This document shows, in pieces, positions 28,258-38,373 of a stretch of 64,000 nt of DNA. How positions within the stretch are numbered: position 1 is the stretch's first letter; every line of letters starts with the position of its first letter. The stretch lies in NCBI RefSeq assembly GCF_014647855.1, contig NZ_BMPZ01000006.1, positions 62,001-126,000 of the forward strand. Reading direction: 5' to 3'. The DNA comes from Shewanella gelidii. GTDB taxonomy: Bacteria > Pseudomonadota > Gammaproteobacteria > Enterobacterales > Shewanellaceae. Position numbers and translations under genes: made by a program. The notes beneath the pieces were generated by a model. The model made no database searches and was not told where the DNA came from. It was given only the letters and a program-made list of their open reading frames with translations.

Positions 28258-30537
28258 ATGACTATTTTCTTAGTACTATTGCTGTGTGTGGTTGTGATAT
28301 TTACAGTCCGCAGTATTCGAATGCAACTCATTACTCAGCCGATATTTAAGTTTTTCAAAAAAGTGCTTCCGCCATTATCTAGTACAGAGAAGGAAGCAAT
28401 GGAAGCAGGGGATGTATGGTGGGAAGCTGAGCTGTTTAAGGGGAAGCCAAAATGGGAAACACTTCATGCCTATGGCAAACCTGCTTTAACCGAGGAAGAG
28501 AAAGATTTCATCGATAATGAAGTGATGACTGCTTTAACGATGATTGATGATTACGATATCAATCAAAAGCGTAAAGATTTGCCTCCCAAGTTATGGAAGT
28601 ACTTTAAAAGCAAGGGCTTTTTTGCGCTTATCATTCCGAAGAAGTATGGCGGTAAAGAGTTTTCTGCGTATGCGAATTCAACCATCGTCAGTATGCTTGG
28701 TAGTCGCAGTGTTACAGCAGCAGTCACGGTTATGGTGCCAAATTCTTTGGGGCCTGGTGAGCTTCTTACCCATTACGGCACCCAAGAGCAAAGAGAACGT
28801 TGGTTACCTGCATTGGCGTCCGGTGAGGAAATTCCATGCTTTGCTTTGACTGGGCCTGAAGCGGGTTCGGACGCTGGCGCGATTCCAGACATCGGCGTGG
28901 TTTGCAAACAAGATTACGAAGGGGAAGAGGTACTCGGATTAAAACTAACTTGGGATAAACGCTATATTACTCTTGCGCCAGTTGCGACTGTACTCGGGTT
29001 AGCTTTTCAAATGAGAGACCCTGACGGCTTACTTGGAGATAAAGTTGAGCTGGGTATTACCTGTGCACTGATCCCAACGGCTCATGATGGTGTTGAAATA
29101 GGTCGACGTCATAACCCATTGAACATGGCCTTTATGAACGGGACGACAAAAGGTAAGGATGTATTCATTCCTCTTGATTGGATCATTGGTGGGTCACAAT
29201 ATGCCGGTAAAGGCTGGAGAATGCTTGTTGAATGCTTATCTGCTGGCCGCGGAATTTCACTCCCAGCATTAGCGACTGCATCTGGCCATGTTGCGACGAA
29301 AACCACAACGGCTTATGGCTATGTTCGCAAACAATTTGGGTTATCAATTGCTAACTTTGAAGGTGTACAAGAAGCGCTCGCTCGGATTATTGCGAATACA
29401 TACCAGCTTGAAGCCGCTCGCCGTTTGACGACGACAGGCATAGACTTAAAGGTGAAACCGTCAGTTGTAACAGCCATTGCAAAATACCATATGACTGAGC
29501 TTGGTCGTGATGTAGTCAACGATGCCATGGATATTCAGTCGGGTAAGGGCATACAGCTTGGGCCGAAAAACTATTTAGGGTATGGCTATCAAGCGCTTCC
29601 CATTTCAATTACGGTCGAAGGTGCAAATATTTTAACCCGTAGTTTAATGATTTTTGGACAAGGCGCGACTCGATGTCATCCTTATGTCTTGGCAGAAATG
29701 GAAGCTGCTGGAATGACTGATGAACAACGCGGTCTAGAACGGTTTGACGATTTACTGGTCGGTCATATTGGGTATGCGGCTAGAAATGCGTTGAGTGCTT
29801 TCTTGAATGCATTGACCGGGAGCCGATTTGTCAGCACTCCCGTGGCTGGCGAAACGCAAAGTTATTATCGACATATGACTCGTTTTTCGGCAGCGCTTGC
29901 ATTGCTGACCGATACTTCAATGCTGATGTTGGGTGGAGATCTGAAAAGAAAAGAGATGCTTTCCGCTCGAATGGGTGATGTACTCAGTCAGCTATATTTA
30001 GGCTCTGCCACATTAAAGCATTTTGAAGATAATGGGCATCAACTGGAAGAGCTGCCAATTGTTAAACATGTCATGGAGACTCGATTGCACTTGGCTGCGC
30101 AAGCATTGCAAGAAACGATTCGCAATTTCCCAAATAAAGCCGTGAAATTGTTATTGCGCGTTTTAGTATTCCCACTTGGGAATCATTTCAAAAAGCCTTG
30201 TGATAACAGCGTGACAAGCGTTGTTAAATCAATGTTGAAACCAGGACCGACACGTGACCGCTTAACTCATCTTTGTCCTGAATTTGACGGAGATAAAGGA
30301 GGGATTGCTGAAGTTGAAAACGCGTTCATTGCACAATATAAATGTCGCCACATTCAACAAAAAATTAAAGAAGCGCAGAAGCAGGGGCGTCTCGCATCCA
30401 AAATGGTGACTACTGATTTGTATAACGCTGCGTTAGATTTGAAACTTATCGATCAAGCAGAGCTTGAACAACTCTTACAGGCCGAAGCACTGCGCAAAGA
30501 AGCTGTTTTAGTTGATGATTTTGAGAAGTTAAAGTAA
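28258..30537 (+). CDS. fadE: Acyl-CoA dehydrogenase FadE
   Basis: FadE carries out the first oxidation of beta-oxidation, acyl-CoA to 2-enoyl-CoA, and is a large membrane-associated form. The 759-residue product has an N-terminal hydrophobic segment (TIFLVLLLCVVVIFTVRSI), the acyl-CoA dehydrogenase core with CFALTGPEAGSDAG and SITVEGANILTRSLMIFGQG, and the FadE-specific C-terminal domain (about 530-759). E. coli FadE is 814 residues, so the size is close. I chose the ATG at 28258 with GGAG 5 bases upstream; a GTG at 28252 overlaps the psrA stop. It forms an operon with psrA and ends at a strong terminator. Confidence 0.95.
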   Translation: MTIFLVLLLCVVVIFTVRSIRMQLITQPIFKFFKKVLPPLSSTEKEAMEAGDVWWEAELFKGKPKWETLHAYGKPALTEEEKDFIDNEVMTALTMIDDYDINQKRKDLPPKLWKYFKSKGFFALIIPKKYGGKEFSAYANSTIVSMLGSRSVTAAVTVMVPNSLGPGELLTHYGTQEQRERWLPALASGEEIPCFALTGPEAGSDAGAIPDIGVVCKQDYEGEEVLGLKLTWDKRYITLAPVATVLGLAFQMRDPDGLLGDKVELGITCALIPTAHDGVEIGRRHNPLNMAFMNGTTKGKDVFIPLDWIIGGSQYAGKGWRMLVECLSAGRGISLPALATASGHVATKTTTAYGYVRKQFGLSIANFEGVQEALARIIANTYQLEAARRLTTTGIDLKVKPSVVTAIAKYHMTELGRDVVNDAMDIQSGKGIQLGPKNYLGYGYQALPISITVEGANILTRSLMIFGQGATRCHPYVLAEMEAAGMTDEQRGLERFDDLLVGHIGYAARNALSAFLNALTGSRFVSTPVAGETQSYYRHMTRFSAALALLTDTSMLMLGGDLKRKEMLSARMGDVLSQLYLGSATLKHFEDNGHQLEELPIVKHVMETRLHLAAQALQETIRNFPNKAVKLLLRVLVFPLGNHFKKPCDNSVTSVVKSMLKPGPTRDRLTHLCPEFDGDKGGIAEVENAFIAQYKCRHIQQKIKEAQKQGRLASKMVTTDLYNAALDLKLIDQAELEQLLQAEALRKEAVLVDDFEKLK

Positions 30538-30562
30538 CAATATATCATTGGTGTTGAGACAC

Positions 30563-30593
30563 AAAAAAGGTACGCATTTGCGTACCTTTTTTT
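30563..30593. terminator. Bidirectional intrinsic terminator between fadE and pykA
   Basis: AAAAAAGGTACGCA and TGCGTACCTTTTTT form a long perfect stem, with T-runs in both directions. Confidence 0.9.
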
Positions 30594-30610
30594 GTTGAGC
30601 AAATTAGGAT

Positions 30611-32050
30611 TTACGCAACGATCAGTACTTTACAAGTGTTGGTTCCACCAATGGTTTCCATTGCGTCACCTTTCGTCATTAAGACCATATCACCTGTTTT
30701 CAAGTAACCCTGTTCAACAACGGCTTCAAGTGCTTTTTTAGCAAGCTCATCTGCAGAGTGAACGGTTGAGTCAAAGTATACAGGTTGCACACCACGATAG
30801 AGTGCCATTTTAGCGAGTGTTGTTTGATGTCTAGAAAGTGCCAAAATCGGTAGCGCTGAGCTGATGCGTGACATTAATTGCGGTGTTGCACCTGATTCAG
30901 TCAAAGCTACGATAGCTTTAACGCCTTCTAAATGGTTTGCGGCATACATAGTCGATAGTGCAATCGTTTCTTCTACAGAAGAGAATTGCTGATCAAGTCT
31001 ATGTTTTGACACTTGTACACTTGGGTGTGCTTCTGCGCCAATACAGACATTTGCCATCGCTTTTACAGTTTCTTCAGGGAAGTCACCTGCAGCTGTTTCC
31101 GCGCTGAGCATCACTGCGTCAGTTCCATCGAGTACAGCGTTAGCGACATCCATAACCTCTGCACGAGTTGGCATTGGGCTGGTAATCATTGACTCCATCA
31201 TTTGAGTCGCTGTAATTACACTTTTATTCAGTTGACGAGAGCGGCTGATCAATTTCTTTTGCACGGCGACTAATGCAGCATCACCAATTTCGACACCTAA
31301 ATCACCACGGGCAACCATGACAGCGTCAGATGCAATGATGACGTCATCCATTGCTTCATCACTAACTACGGCTTCTGCGCGTTCTACTTTAGATACGATA
31401 AGGGCTTTGCTTCCGGCGGCAACAGCTAGCTCACGTGCATAATTAAGGTCTGCGCCACTGCGCGGAAAAGAAACGGCTAGGTAATCAACACCGATCTGAG
31501 CAGCGGTTAAGATGTCACGCTTGTCTTTTTCTGTTAAAGCTGCAGCCGATAAGCCACCACCTTGTTTGTTAATGCCTTTATTGTTCGATAAAGGACCTGC
31601 AACAGTTACGGTGGTGTTTACTTTTTTGCCTTCGACGCTATCAACACGTAGTTGTACGCGGCCATCATCAAGCATAAGAATGTCACCAATAGAAACATCA
31701 GAAGGCAACTCTTTATAGTCGATACCAACTTGGTTCTCGTCTCCTTCGCCTTTTTCCAGGTCGGCATCAAGAACAAAGGGTTGGCCAAGATCGAGGTGAA
31801 CTTTCTTATTATCTTTGAAAGTTGAAACTCGAATCTTTGGTCCTTGTAGATCACCTAAAATTGCAACATGAACACCAAGCTCTTTTGCAATTGCTCGGGT
31901 TTGATCTGCACGTAGTTGATGGTCTTCAGGGGTACCGTGTGAAAAGTTGAGTCGAACAACATTAGCGCCAGCTTTGATAATGCGGCGTAAATTATCGTCA
32001 CGATCGGTCGCGGGGCCTAGCGTAGTTACGATTTTGGTTCTGCGGAACAT
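30611..32050 (-). CDS. pykA: Pyruvate kinase (PykA type)
   Basis: Pyruvate kinase converts phosphoenolpyruvate and ADP to pyruvate and ATP. The 479-residue product starts [20 protein letters not shown], close to E. coli PykA (type II, AMP-activated) rather than PykF. It carries the substrate and metal motifs [38 protein letters not shown] and [11 protein letters not shown]. The gene lies next to hexR on the same strand, and a HexR-like sequence lies about 60-75 bases upstream of its start, which fits its known HexR control in related bacteria. Confidence 0.97.
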   Translation of the reverse strand: MFRRTKIVTTLGPATDRDDNLRRIIKAGANVVRLNFSHGTPEDHQLRADQTRAIAKELGVHVAILGDLQGPKIRVSTFKDNKKVHLDLGQPFVLDADLEKGEGDENQVGIDYKELPSDVSIGDILMLDDGRVQLRVDSVEGKKVNTTVTVAGPLSNNKGINKQGGGLSAAALTEKDKRDILTAAQIGVDYLAVSFPRSGADLNYARELAVAAGSKALIVSKVERAEAVVSDEAMDDVIIASDAVMVARGDLGVEIGDAALVAVQKKLISRSRQLNKSVITATQMMESMITSPMPTRAEVMDVANAVLDGTDAVMLSAETAAGDFPEETVKAMANVCIGAEAHPSVQVSKHRLDQQFSSVEETIALSTMYAANHLEGVKAIVALTESGATPQLMSRISSALPILALSRHQTTLAKMALYRGVQPVYFDSTVHSADELAKKALEAVVEQGYLKTGDMVLMTKGDAMETIGGTNTCKVLIVA

Positions 32051-32109
32051 GATTTACTCCGTTAAGTTTAAATAATTCTGAGCTCATAATATCAGACATT
32101 ACCCCAAAG

Positions 32110-32124
32110 TGTAGGAAACTTACC
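32110..32124 (-). promoter_or_regulatory. Possible HexR site upstream of pykA
   Basis: TGTAGGAAACTTACC matches 12 of 15 positions of the HexR consensus (TGTARTWWWWYTACA, from memory). It is weaker than the sites before zwf and gapA. Confidence 0.35.
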
Positions 32125-32187
32125 AACAAAGTGATCTATCTCAATGTTTGTTTTTGTGACGTACCGCTTATTTAAGAATGTAATAAC

Positions 32188-32210
32188 GGAGACATAGTCC
32201 ATATGTCTCC
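32188..32210. repeat. Inverted repeat downstream of hexR
   Basis: GGAGACATA and TATGTCTCC form a perfect 9-bp stem with a 5-base loop just after the hexR stop. There is no clear T-run, so it may be a weak terminator or an mRNA-stabilising hairpin. Confidence 0.6.
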
Positions 32211-32230
32211 AGTTACAAACAGGAAGAGAA

Positions 32231-33085
32231 TTACAAAATTGGATCTTTGTTAATGCGAGATTCCTTTAAAACTTCTTTGACACGTTTCAAACTGTCACGG
32301 AAACGTGGCCCACGGCGCAATGTAAAGCCTGTTGCTAACACATCGATAGTGACGAGTTGCGCTAAACGTGACGCCATAGGTAGGTACATATCTGTGTCTT
32401 CAGGGACTTCCATCGTTACAGGCAATGTACATTCGGTAGATAAAGGCGAATTGCGTGCTGTAATGCCAATAACGGCTGCGCCGTTCTCTCTAGCAAGGCG
32501 AGCAATATCAATGAGAGACTTTGTTCTACCTGTATGCGAGATGAGTACGACGACATCACCTTCATTACTGTTGATACAGCTCATACGCTGCATGAGAACG
32601 TCATCAAAACAGATGACAGGGACATTAAATCGGAAGAACTTGTTCTGCGCATCATGGGCAACAGCTGCTGACGCTCCAAGGCCGAAAAATGAAATCTTTT
32701 TCGCTTGAGTCAAAATATCAACCGCTTTGTTAATTGCAGCAGTATCAAGGCTTTGTCGCGCAGTATCTAGCGAAGCCATCGACGACTCAAAAATTTTTGT
32801 CGTATAGGAGTCTGGTGAGTCATCTTCTTCGACGTGACGACTCACATATGGAGTACCATTAGCGAGGCTTTGCGCCAAGTGTAATTTAAAGTCTGGAAAG
32901 CCTTTAGTATCTAGTCTGCGACAAAAGCGATTCACCGTAGGTTCACTGACATCTGCCATTTTGGCCAGGGTCGCAATGCTCGAGTGTATCGCTGTTTGGG
33001 GGGATGCTAAAATGACTTCAGCGACTTTGCGTTCTGACTTACTAAAGTGGGTGAGGCTCTTTTGAACCTTTTCTAGGGTATTCAT
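32231..33085 (-). CDS. hexR: RpiR-family central carbon regulator HexR
   Basis: HexR controls zwf, edd-eda, gapA, pykA and related genes; its effector is 2-keto-3-deoxy-6-phosphogluconate. The 284-residue product has an N-terminal RpiR-type helix-turn-helix (IATLAKMADVSEPTVNRFCR) and a C-terminal SIS sugar-phosphate-binding domain (KISFFGLGASAAVAHDAQNK; VVVLISHTGRTKSLIDIA). It closely resembles Shewanella HexR by eye. I chose ATG 33085 (MNTLEKVQ), the usual family start; an in-frame ATG at 33103 is possible. It is divergent from zwf, with a HexR-like palindrome in the shared region. Confidence 0.95.
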   Translation of the reverse strand: MNTLEKVQKSLTHFSKSERKVAEVILASPQTAIHSSIATLAKMADVSEPTVNRFCRRLDTKGFPDFKLHLAQSLANGTPYVSRHVEEDDSPDSYTTKIFESSMASLDTARQSLDTAAINKAVDILTQAKKISFFGLGASAAVAHDAQNKFFRFNVPVICFDDVLMQRMSCINSNEGDVVVLISHTGRTKSLIDIARLARENGAAVIGITARNSPLSTECTLPVTMEVPEDTDMYLPMASRLAQLVTIDVLATGFTLRRGPRFRDSLKRVKEVLKESRINKDPIL

Positions 33086-33399
33086 ACGCGTGTGTCCGCT
33101 CATCTCGTAAATGTAGTTATAATGGTGTAAGAGGGTAATACATTAATAATAGGGTAAAAATTTTGTTGTATTGTCTCTTCTCGTAAACTTTTTATACAAA
33201 ATTTACGAATGTTATTACTGCGAACAGTAATTTAGGCACAAAAAATAATAACAGATCTTGGTTGAGGATGACTAGATAGTGTTCGTCAGCAAAATTACAA
33301 AAATTGATGCATTTCGCATTTTCTGTTGTTATATTACAACAATTGCAGGCATTTCTTTATATTAACGAAGCGCACCATCAATTAGGAGAGTGTAAGGCA
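33086..33399. other. hexR-zwf divergent regulatory region
   Basis: These 314 AT-rich bases have no gene. They must hold promoters for both hexR and zwf and contain the HexR-like palindrome at 33324-33338. Confidence 0.6.
33324..33338 (+). promoter_or_regulatory. HexR-like operator upstream of zwf
   Basis: TGTTGTTATATTACA matches 14 of 15 positions of TGTARTWWWWYTACA and lies inside the palindrome TGTTGT-N6-ACAACA. It is 61-76 bases upstream of the zwf start. Confidence 0.7.
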
Positions 33400-34872
33400 A
33401 TGGGCAAAGCAACATTAGAGTCTAAAGCATGTGACTTTGTGCTTTTTGGCACCAAAGGTGATCTTGCAAGGCGTAAGTTGTTACCTTCTTTATACCAGCT
33501 AGATAAAGCAAATTTACTGAATGCTCAAACTAAAGTTATTGGGGTTGCGAAAGACCCATTCACCACCACTGATTTTAGAGGGATTGTTGAAACTGCATTA
33601 AAAACATTTGTAAAAGACGAGCTCTGTGAAGATACCGTGGCGCGATTTCTTAAGCGCTGTCATTACGTTGGTACAAACTTCACTGAGTCTGAAGGCTATC
33701 AAGCATTTCACCAGTTGTTAAAGCCTGAAGAGCGCGTGATGGTGAATTACTTTGCCACTCCCCCAGCCATCTTCGGTGACATTTGTCGTTGTTTGAGTGA
33801 ACAAAACCTCATCCACTCTGATACCCGTGTGGTACTCGAAAAACCGATTGGTGCAGATTTAGCCTCATCTAAAGTCATTAATGATCAAGTCTCAACTTAC
33901 TTTAATGAAAACCAAGTCTATCGAATCGATCACTACCTCGGAAAAGAAACCGTTCAGAATTTGATTGCCCTGCGTTTTGCAAATTCGCTTTTTGCTTCGA
34001 AATGGGACAATCGAACCATAGATCATGTGCAAATTACGGTAGCAGAGGAAGTTGGGATCGAAGGCCGCTGGGGATATTTTGATAAAGCAGGCCAAATGCG
34101 CGATATGATTCAGAATCATTTATTGCAAGTGTTAACACTGGTGGCAATGGATCCGCCAGTGAACCTCGATGCGGACAGTATTCGTGACGAGAAGGTAAAA
34201 GTGCTCAAGTCCTTGAGACCGATTAATGAAGATAACGTTTACGAGAACACAGTTCGTGGCCAGTACACCGCTGGCTTTTTGAAGGGAGCGCCGGTACCGG
34301 GCTACCTAGAAGAAGAAGGCGCGAACTTGAAGTCTCATGCCGAAACGTTTGTAGCCCTCCGAGTTGATATCGATAATTGGCGTTGGGCTGGTGTTCCTTT
34401 TTACCTTCGAAGTGGTAAAAGAATGCCGTTTAAGAGTTCGGAAATTGTGGTGTACTTTAAGAACCCACCACACAATCTTTATAAATCAAATTATCGCAAC
34501 CTTCCTGCAAATAAATTGACGATTCGTTTGCAGCCGCACGAAGGTGTTGAAATTCAAATGATGAATAAAGTTCCTGGCCTTGAGCAGAAGCAAAGATTGC
34601 AGACCACGAAACTCGATTTAAGTTTTTCGGATACCTTTAAGAATGAACGGATTGCAGATGCTTATGAACGTTTATTACTTGAAGCCATGCTTGGAAACCA
34701 AGCTCTATTTGTCCGCCGAGACGAAGTCGAGCAAGCATGGACATGGGTTGATGGCATCATTCAATCTTGGGATGAGAGTAGCGAAAAACCAAAGCCTTAC
34801 CCCGCAGGAACATGGGGTCCCGTCGCATCTGTTGCATTAATTGCCAAAGATGGCCGTTCTTGGGACGAGTAG
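33400..34872 (+). CDS. zwf: Glucose-6-phosphate 1-dehydrogenase
   Basis: Zwf oxidises glucose 6-phosphate to 6-phosphogluconolactone with NADP+, feeding the Entner-Doudoroff and pentose phosphate routes. The 490-residue product has the coenzyme motif FGTKGDLARRKLLPSLY, the active-site signature RIDHYLGKETVQNL, and the C-terminal AGTWGPVASVALI. Length matches E. coli Zwf (491). I chose the ATG at 33400; the frame is open further upstream but that part includes the HexR site and lacks similarity. It is the first gene of zwf-pgl-edd-eda, with gaps of only 1-9 bases between genes. Confidence 0.98.
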   Translation: MGKATLESKACDFVLFGTKGDLARRKLLPSLYQLDKANLLNAQTKVIGVAKDPFTTTDFRGIVETALKTFVKDELCEDTVARFLKRCHYVGTNFTESEGYQAFHQLLKPEERVMVNYFATPPAIFGDICRCLSEQNLIHSDTRVVLEKPIGADLASSKVINDQVSTYFNENQVYRIDHYLGKETVQNLIALRFANSLFASKWDNRTIDHVQITVAEEVGIEGRWGYFDKAGQMRDMIQNHLLQVLTLVAMDPPVNLDADSIRDEKVKVLKSLRPINEDNVYENTVRGQYTAGFLKGAPVPGYLEEEGANLKSHAETFVALRVDIDNWRWAGVPFYLRSGKRMPFKSSEIVVYFKNPPHNLYKSNYRNLPANKLTIRLQPHEGVEIQMMNKVPGLEQKQRLQTTKLDLSFSDTFKNERIADAYERLLLEAMLGNQALFVRRDEVEQAWTWVDGIIQSWDESSEKPKPYPAGTWGPVASVALIAKDGRSWDE

Positions 34873-34881
34873 GATAAGAAC

Positions 34882-35580
34882 ATGATTAAAGAATCCGTAT
34901 TTAAATCTTTTGATAACGCGCAAGCACTTGCTGATAAGCTTGCAGACAAAATAGCACAACAATTGCAAGAAGCAGTCGACAAACGCGGAAGCGCCAGCCT
35001 TGTCGTTTCTGGTGGTTCGACACCAATATTGCTATTTAAGGCGTTATCTAAAAAGGTAATCGATTGGAATGAAGTTTATGTCACGTTAGCCGATGAGCGT
35101 TGGGTAGACATTAACGATGACGCGTCTAATGAAGCCATTGTTAAAGAATATTTAATTAGAAAACGAGCCGCGAGCGCCAAATTCCAAGGCTTAAAGAATA
35201 TGTTTGTGTCTCCTGAAACCGGTTGCAAAATGGCAGTAGATAAACTGTCGCATATTCATCAACCATTTGATGTTGTCGTGCTTGGTATGGGAAATGACGG
35301 TCACACCTGTTCTTGGTTTCCCTGTGCTGCTGAAATAGATGACGCGCTACAAACTAAAAGCCAATGTGTCGCTGTAAACCCAACCACAGCTCCCCATGCA
35401 AGAATCAGCTTATCGAAATCAGCGGTACTGAACAGTAAGCAAATATATTTACATATTGTCGGTGAACAAAAGTTATCTGTATACCGAGAAGCTCTTCAAA
35501 ACGAAGATGCGAAACAGATGCCGATTCGAGCCGTTTTAGCCCAGCACAAAACACCTGTTGACGTGTTTTGGAGCGTTTAA
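34882..35580 (+). CDS. pgl: 6-phosphogluconolactonase
   Basis: Pgl hydrolyses 6-phosphogluconolactone to 6-phosphogluconate. The 232-residue product is of the DevB/NagB-like type: SLVVSGGSTPILLFKAL near the N-terminus, LADERWVDINDDASNE, and VVLGMGNDGHTCSWFP with the catalytic-region His. The start lies 9 bases after the zwf stop with GGAT upstream, and the gene is followed by edd 9 bases later, so it is the second gene of the operon. Confidence 0.96.
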   Translation: MIKESVFKSFDNAQALADKLADKIAQQLQEAVDKRGSASLVVSGGSTPILLFKALSKKVIDWNEVYVTLADERWVDINDDASNEAIVKEYLIRKRAASAKFQGLKNMFVSPETGCKMAVDKLSHIHQPFDVVVLGMGNDGHTCSWFPCAAEIDDALQTKSQCVAVNPTTAPHARISLSKSAVLNSKQIYLHIVGEQKLSVYREALQNEDAKQMPIRAVLAQHKTPVDVFWSV

Positions 35581-35589
35581 GGAGGCCTT

Positions 35590-37431
35590 ATGAATACGGT
35601 CGTACAAGAAGTCACCGATAGAATTATTGCAAGAAGCAAAGCCAGTCGTGCTGTGTATTTGCAAGCGTTAGAAGAAGCCCGAGCACAAGGTGTTCATCGC
35701 TCAGCGTTAAGCTGTGGTAATTTGGCACATGGTTTTGCAGCGTGTCAGCCAGATGATAAAAATGCTTTAAGGCAACTAACTAAATCTAATATTGGCATCG
35801 TTAGTGCGTTTAATGACATGCTATCGGCACATCAGCCTTATGAGAATTATCCGCAACAGTTAAAAGAAGCTTGTGCAGCTGTCGGTAGCGTTGCACAAGT
35901 TGCAGCTGGTGTTCCTGCGATGTGTGATGGGGTGACCCAAGGTCAGCCGGGCATGGAGCTTAGTCTTTTAAGTCGAGAAGTCATTGCAATGTCTACGGCG
36001 GTTGGCCTTTCACATAACATGTTTGACGGTGCTTTGTTATTGGGTATATGCGACAAAATTGTCCCTGGATTACTTGTCGGCGCCTTAAGCTTTGGTCATT
36101 TACCTATGTTATTTGTTCCGGCCGGGCCAATGAAGTCGGGGATCCCAAATAAGCAAAAGGCTGCGGTTCGCCAGCAATTTGCACAGGGAAAGGTTGACCG
36201 TGCTGCTTTATTAGAAGCGGAGTCGGCGTCCTACCATAGTGCGGGTACGTGTACCTTTTATGGTACTGCAAATAGCAACCAACTGATGTTAGAAGTGATG
36301 GGGCTGCAATTGCCTGGATCGTCATTTGTAAACCCAGATGACCCATTGCGGACAGCGTTAACTGAAATGGCGGCAAAGCAAGTATGCCGACTCACGGATG
36401 CAGGGACACAATATACACCGATCGGAAAGATCGTCGATGAAAAAGCTGTCGTTAATGGTATTGTGGCTTTGCTTGCAACCGGTGGTTCAACGAATTTAAC
36501 CATGCATATTGTGGCTGCGGCCAGAGCTGCTGGAATCATTGTAAATTGGGACGATTTTTCAGAATTATCTGCGGCGGTTCCTTTACTCGCTAGAGTGTAC
36601 CCAAATGGTCAAGCTGATATCAATCACTTCCATGCAGCGGGAGGGATGGCATTTTTGATCCGTGAACTGCTTGATGCGGGGCTGCTCCATGAGGATGTCG
36701 AGACAGTTGCTGGTTTTGGGCTTTTGCGTTACACCCAAGAACCAAAGCTGATTAATGATGAGCTAGTTTGGGTCGATGGGCCTAAGAAGAGTTTAGATCA
36801 TGAAGTCTTAACTGGTGTAACAACCCCTTTTCAGGTCAATGGTGGTTTAAGCTTGTTAACTGGTAATTTAGGTCGTGCTGTGATTAAGGTTTCAGCAGTA
36901 CAGCCAGAGCATCGGATTGTAGAAGCACCAGCGGTTGTTATTAATGATCAGAATGAGTTGGATGCATTATTCAAACAAGGCAATTTGAACAAAGATTGTG
37001 TTGTCGTTGTAAAAGAGCAGGGGCCTAAAGCGAATGGCATGCCTGAGCTGCATAAATTAACACCTATCCTCGGAACCATTCAGGATAAAGGTTTTAAAGT
37101 TGCGTTATTGACAGATGGTCGAATGTCGGGAGCCTCAGGGAAAGTGCCTGCCGCAATACACCTTACGCCTGAAGCGATTGATGGCGGATTAATTGCAAAA
37201 ATACAGGATGGCGATTTGATTCGGATCAACGCTGAAACTGGAGAATTAACTTTGCTTGTAGAAGAGCGAGAGTTAACGCAAAGAGTTGCCGCTGCATCAC
37301 AGCACCTAAGAAATCATGTTGGTATGGGAAGAGAGTTGTTTAGTGCGCTTAGAGCAAATTTAAGCAGCCCAGAAACTGGTGCGCGTTGCACACATACTGT
37401 AGATGAAAAATATGAGCCTGAAGGATACTAG
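35590..37431 (+). CDS. edd: Phosphogluconate dehydratase
   Basis: Edd dehydrates 6-phosphogluconate to 2-keto-3-deoxy-6-phosphogluconate, the first committed step of the Entner-Doudoroff pathway. The 613-residue product belongs to the IlvD/Edd iron-sulfur dehydratase family, with cluster-region motifs [36 protein letters not shown] and [19 protein letters not shown], and the C-terminal [19 protein letters not shown]. An AAGGAGG site lies 4 bases before the ATG. The stop is one base before the eda start. Confidence 0.98.
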   Translation: MNTVVQEVTDRIIARSKASRAVYLQALEEARAQGVHRSALSCGNLAHGFAACQPDDKNALRQLTKSNIGIVSAFNDMLSAHQPYENYPQQLKEACAAVGSVAQVAAGVPAMCDGVTQGQPGMELSLLSREVIAMSTAVGLSHNMFDGALLLGICDKIVPGLLVGALSFGHLPMLFVPAGPMKSGIPNKQKAAVRQQFAQGKVDRAALLEAESASYHSAGTCTFYGTANSNQLMLEVMGLQLPGSSFVNPDDPLRTALTEMAAKQVCRLTDAGTQYTPIGKIVDEKAVVNGIVALLATGGSTNLTMHIVAAARAAGIIVNWDDFSELSAAVPLLARVYPNGQADINHFHAAGGMAFLIRELLDAGLLHEDVETVAGFGLLRYTQEPKLINDELVWVDGPKKSLDHEVLTGVTTPFQVNGGLSLLTGNLGRAVIKVSAVQPEHRIVEAPAVVINDQNELDALFKQGNLNKDCVVVVKEQGPKANGMPELHKLTPILGTIQDKGFKVALLTDGRMSGASGKVPAAIHLTPEAIDGGLIAKIQDGDLIRINAETGELTLLVEERELTQRVAAASQHLRNHVGMGRELFSALRANLSSPETGARCTHTVDEKYEPEGY

Positions 37432-37432
37432 A

Positions 37433-38080
37433 ATGGAAAATAATAACTGGAAGGTACAACCTCAGGATATTTTTAAACGCAGTCCAATTGTGCCAGTGAT
37501 GGTCATTCATAAAATAGAGCATGCAGTGCCATTAGCGAAAGCCCTTGTTGCCGGTGGTATTAGCGTACTTGAAGTAACACTGCGAACGCCTTGTTCTCTT
37601 GAAGCGATTTCTAAAATTGCCAAAGAGGTTCCAGAAGCGATAGTTGGTGCTGGAACAATTTTAAATGAGTCTCAGCTGGCAGACGCCCAAGAAGCAGGCG
37701 CACAATTTGCTATAACTCCGGGTGCAACTGAAGAGCTTTTAAAAGCAGGCATTGCTGGCCAAGTACCATTAATCCCCGGTGTTGCAAGTATTTCTGAGGT
37801 GATGGCTGGTATGTCTCAAGGCTATAGTCATTTTAAATTCTTTCCTGCTGAAGCATCTGGTGGTGTAAAAGCTTTAAAAGCATTTTCAGGCCCTTTGGCA
37901 AATATACGTTTTTGCCCAACCGGTGGGATTACCCCAAGTAACTATCGAGACTATTTAGCATTAGGCAATGTCGACTGTATTGGTGGCAGTTGGATTGCGC
38001 CTACAGATGCGATGGAGATTGGCGATTGGGAGCGAATTACTCAGTTATGCAAAGATGCCGTAAATGGTATCAAAGCATAA
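37433..38080 (+). CDS. eda: KDPG/KHG aldolase
   Basis: Eda cleaves 2-keto-3-deoxy-6-phosphogluconate to pyruvate and glyceraldehyde 3-phosphate. The 215-residue product has the class I aldolase motifs LEVTLRT (catalytic Glu region), [19 protein letters not shown] and [13 protein letters not shown] with the Schiff-base Lys. I chose the ATG at 37433, with AAGGA upstream; an earlier in-frame ATG lies inside edd. It is the last gene of the operon, followed by a strong terminator. Confidence 0.98.
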   Translation: MENNNWKVQPQDIFKRSPIVPVMVIHKIEHAVPLAKALVAGGISVLEVTLRTPCSLEAISKIAKEVPEAIVGAGTILNESQLADAQEAGAQFAITPGATEELLKAGIAGQVPLIPGVASISEVMAGMSQGYSHFKFFPAEASGGVKALKAFSGPLANIRFCPTGGITPSNYRDYLALGNVDCIGGSWIAPTDAMEIGDWERITQLCKDAVNGIKA

Positions 38081-38116
38081 GTCATGGGTTTGATTGGCTC
38101 AGCGATTTAAGTAGAG

Positions 38117-38141
38117 AAGTCCGCATTTAGCGGACTTTTTT
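38117..38141 (+). terminator. Intrinsic terminator of zwf-pgl-edd-eda
   Basis: AAGTCCGC and GCGGACTT form the stem with a 5-base loop, followed by a T-run. Confidence 0.88.
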
Positions 38142-38325
38142 GTTAACGGTTTTTAGATGCCAAACATTAAAAGAAAAGAGATTAGATTATTGAATTGGGC
38201 TGCCGGATCTTTCTTGCACCACGTGTGCAGCTGACGTTAATTCTAAAGAAAACTAAAACGGAAAAGGGTGTGCTGAACAAGAATTATAACTGTTGATGTA
38301 AACTTGGTGAGCCCATCTTAAATCC

Positions 38326-38357
38326 ATTAAAAAACCGCCATCAGGCGGTTTTTTAAT
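38326..38357. terminator. Intrinsic terminator of gapA (minus strand)
   Basis: ATTAAAAAACCGCC and GGCGGTTTTTTAAT form a long stem with loop ATCA just 3' of gapA. Confidence 0.85.
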
Positions 38358-38373
38358 TGGGAACTAGTGATGA

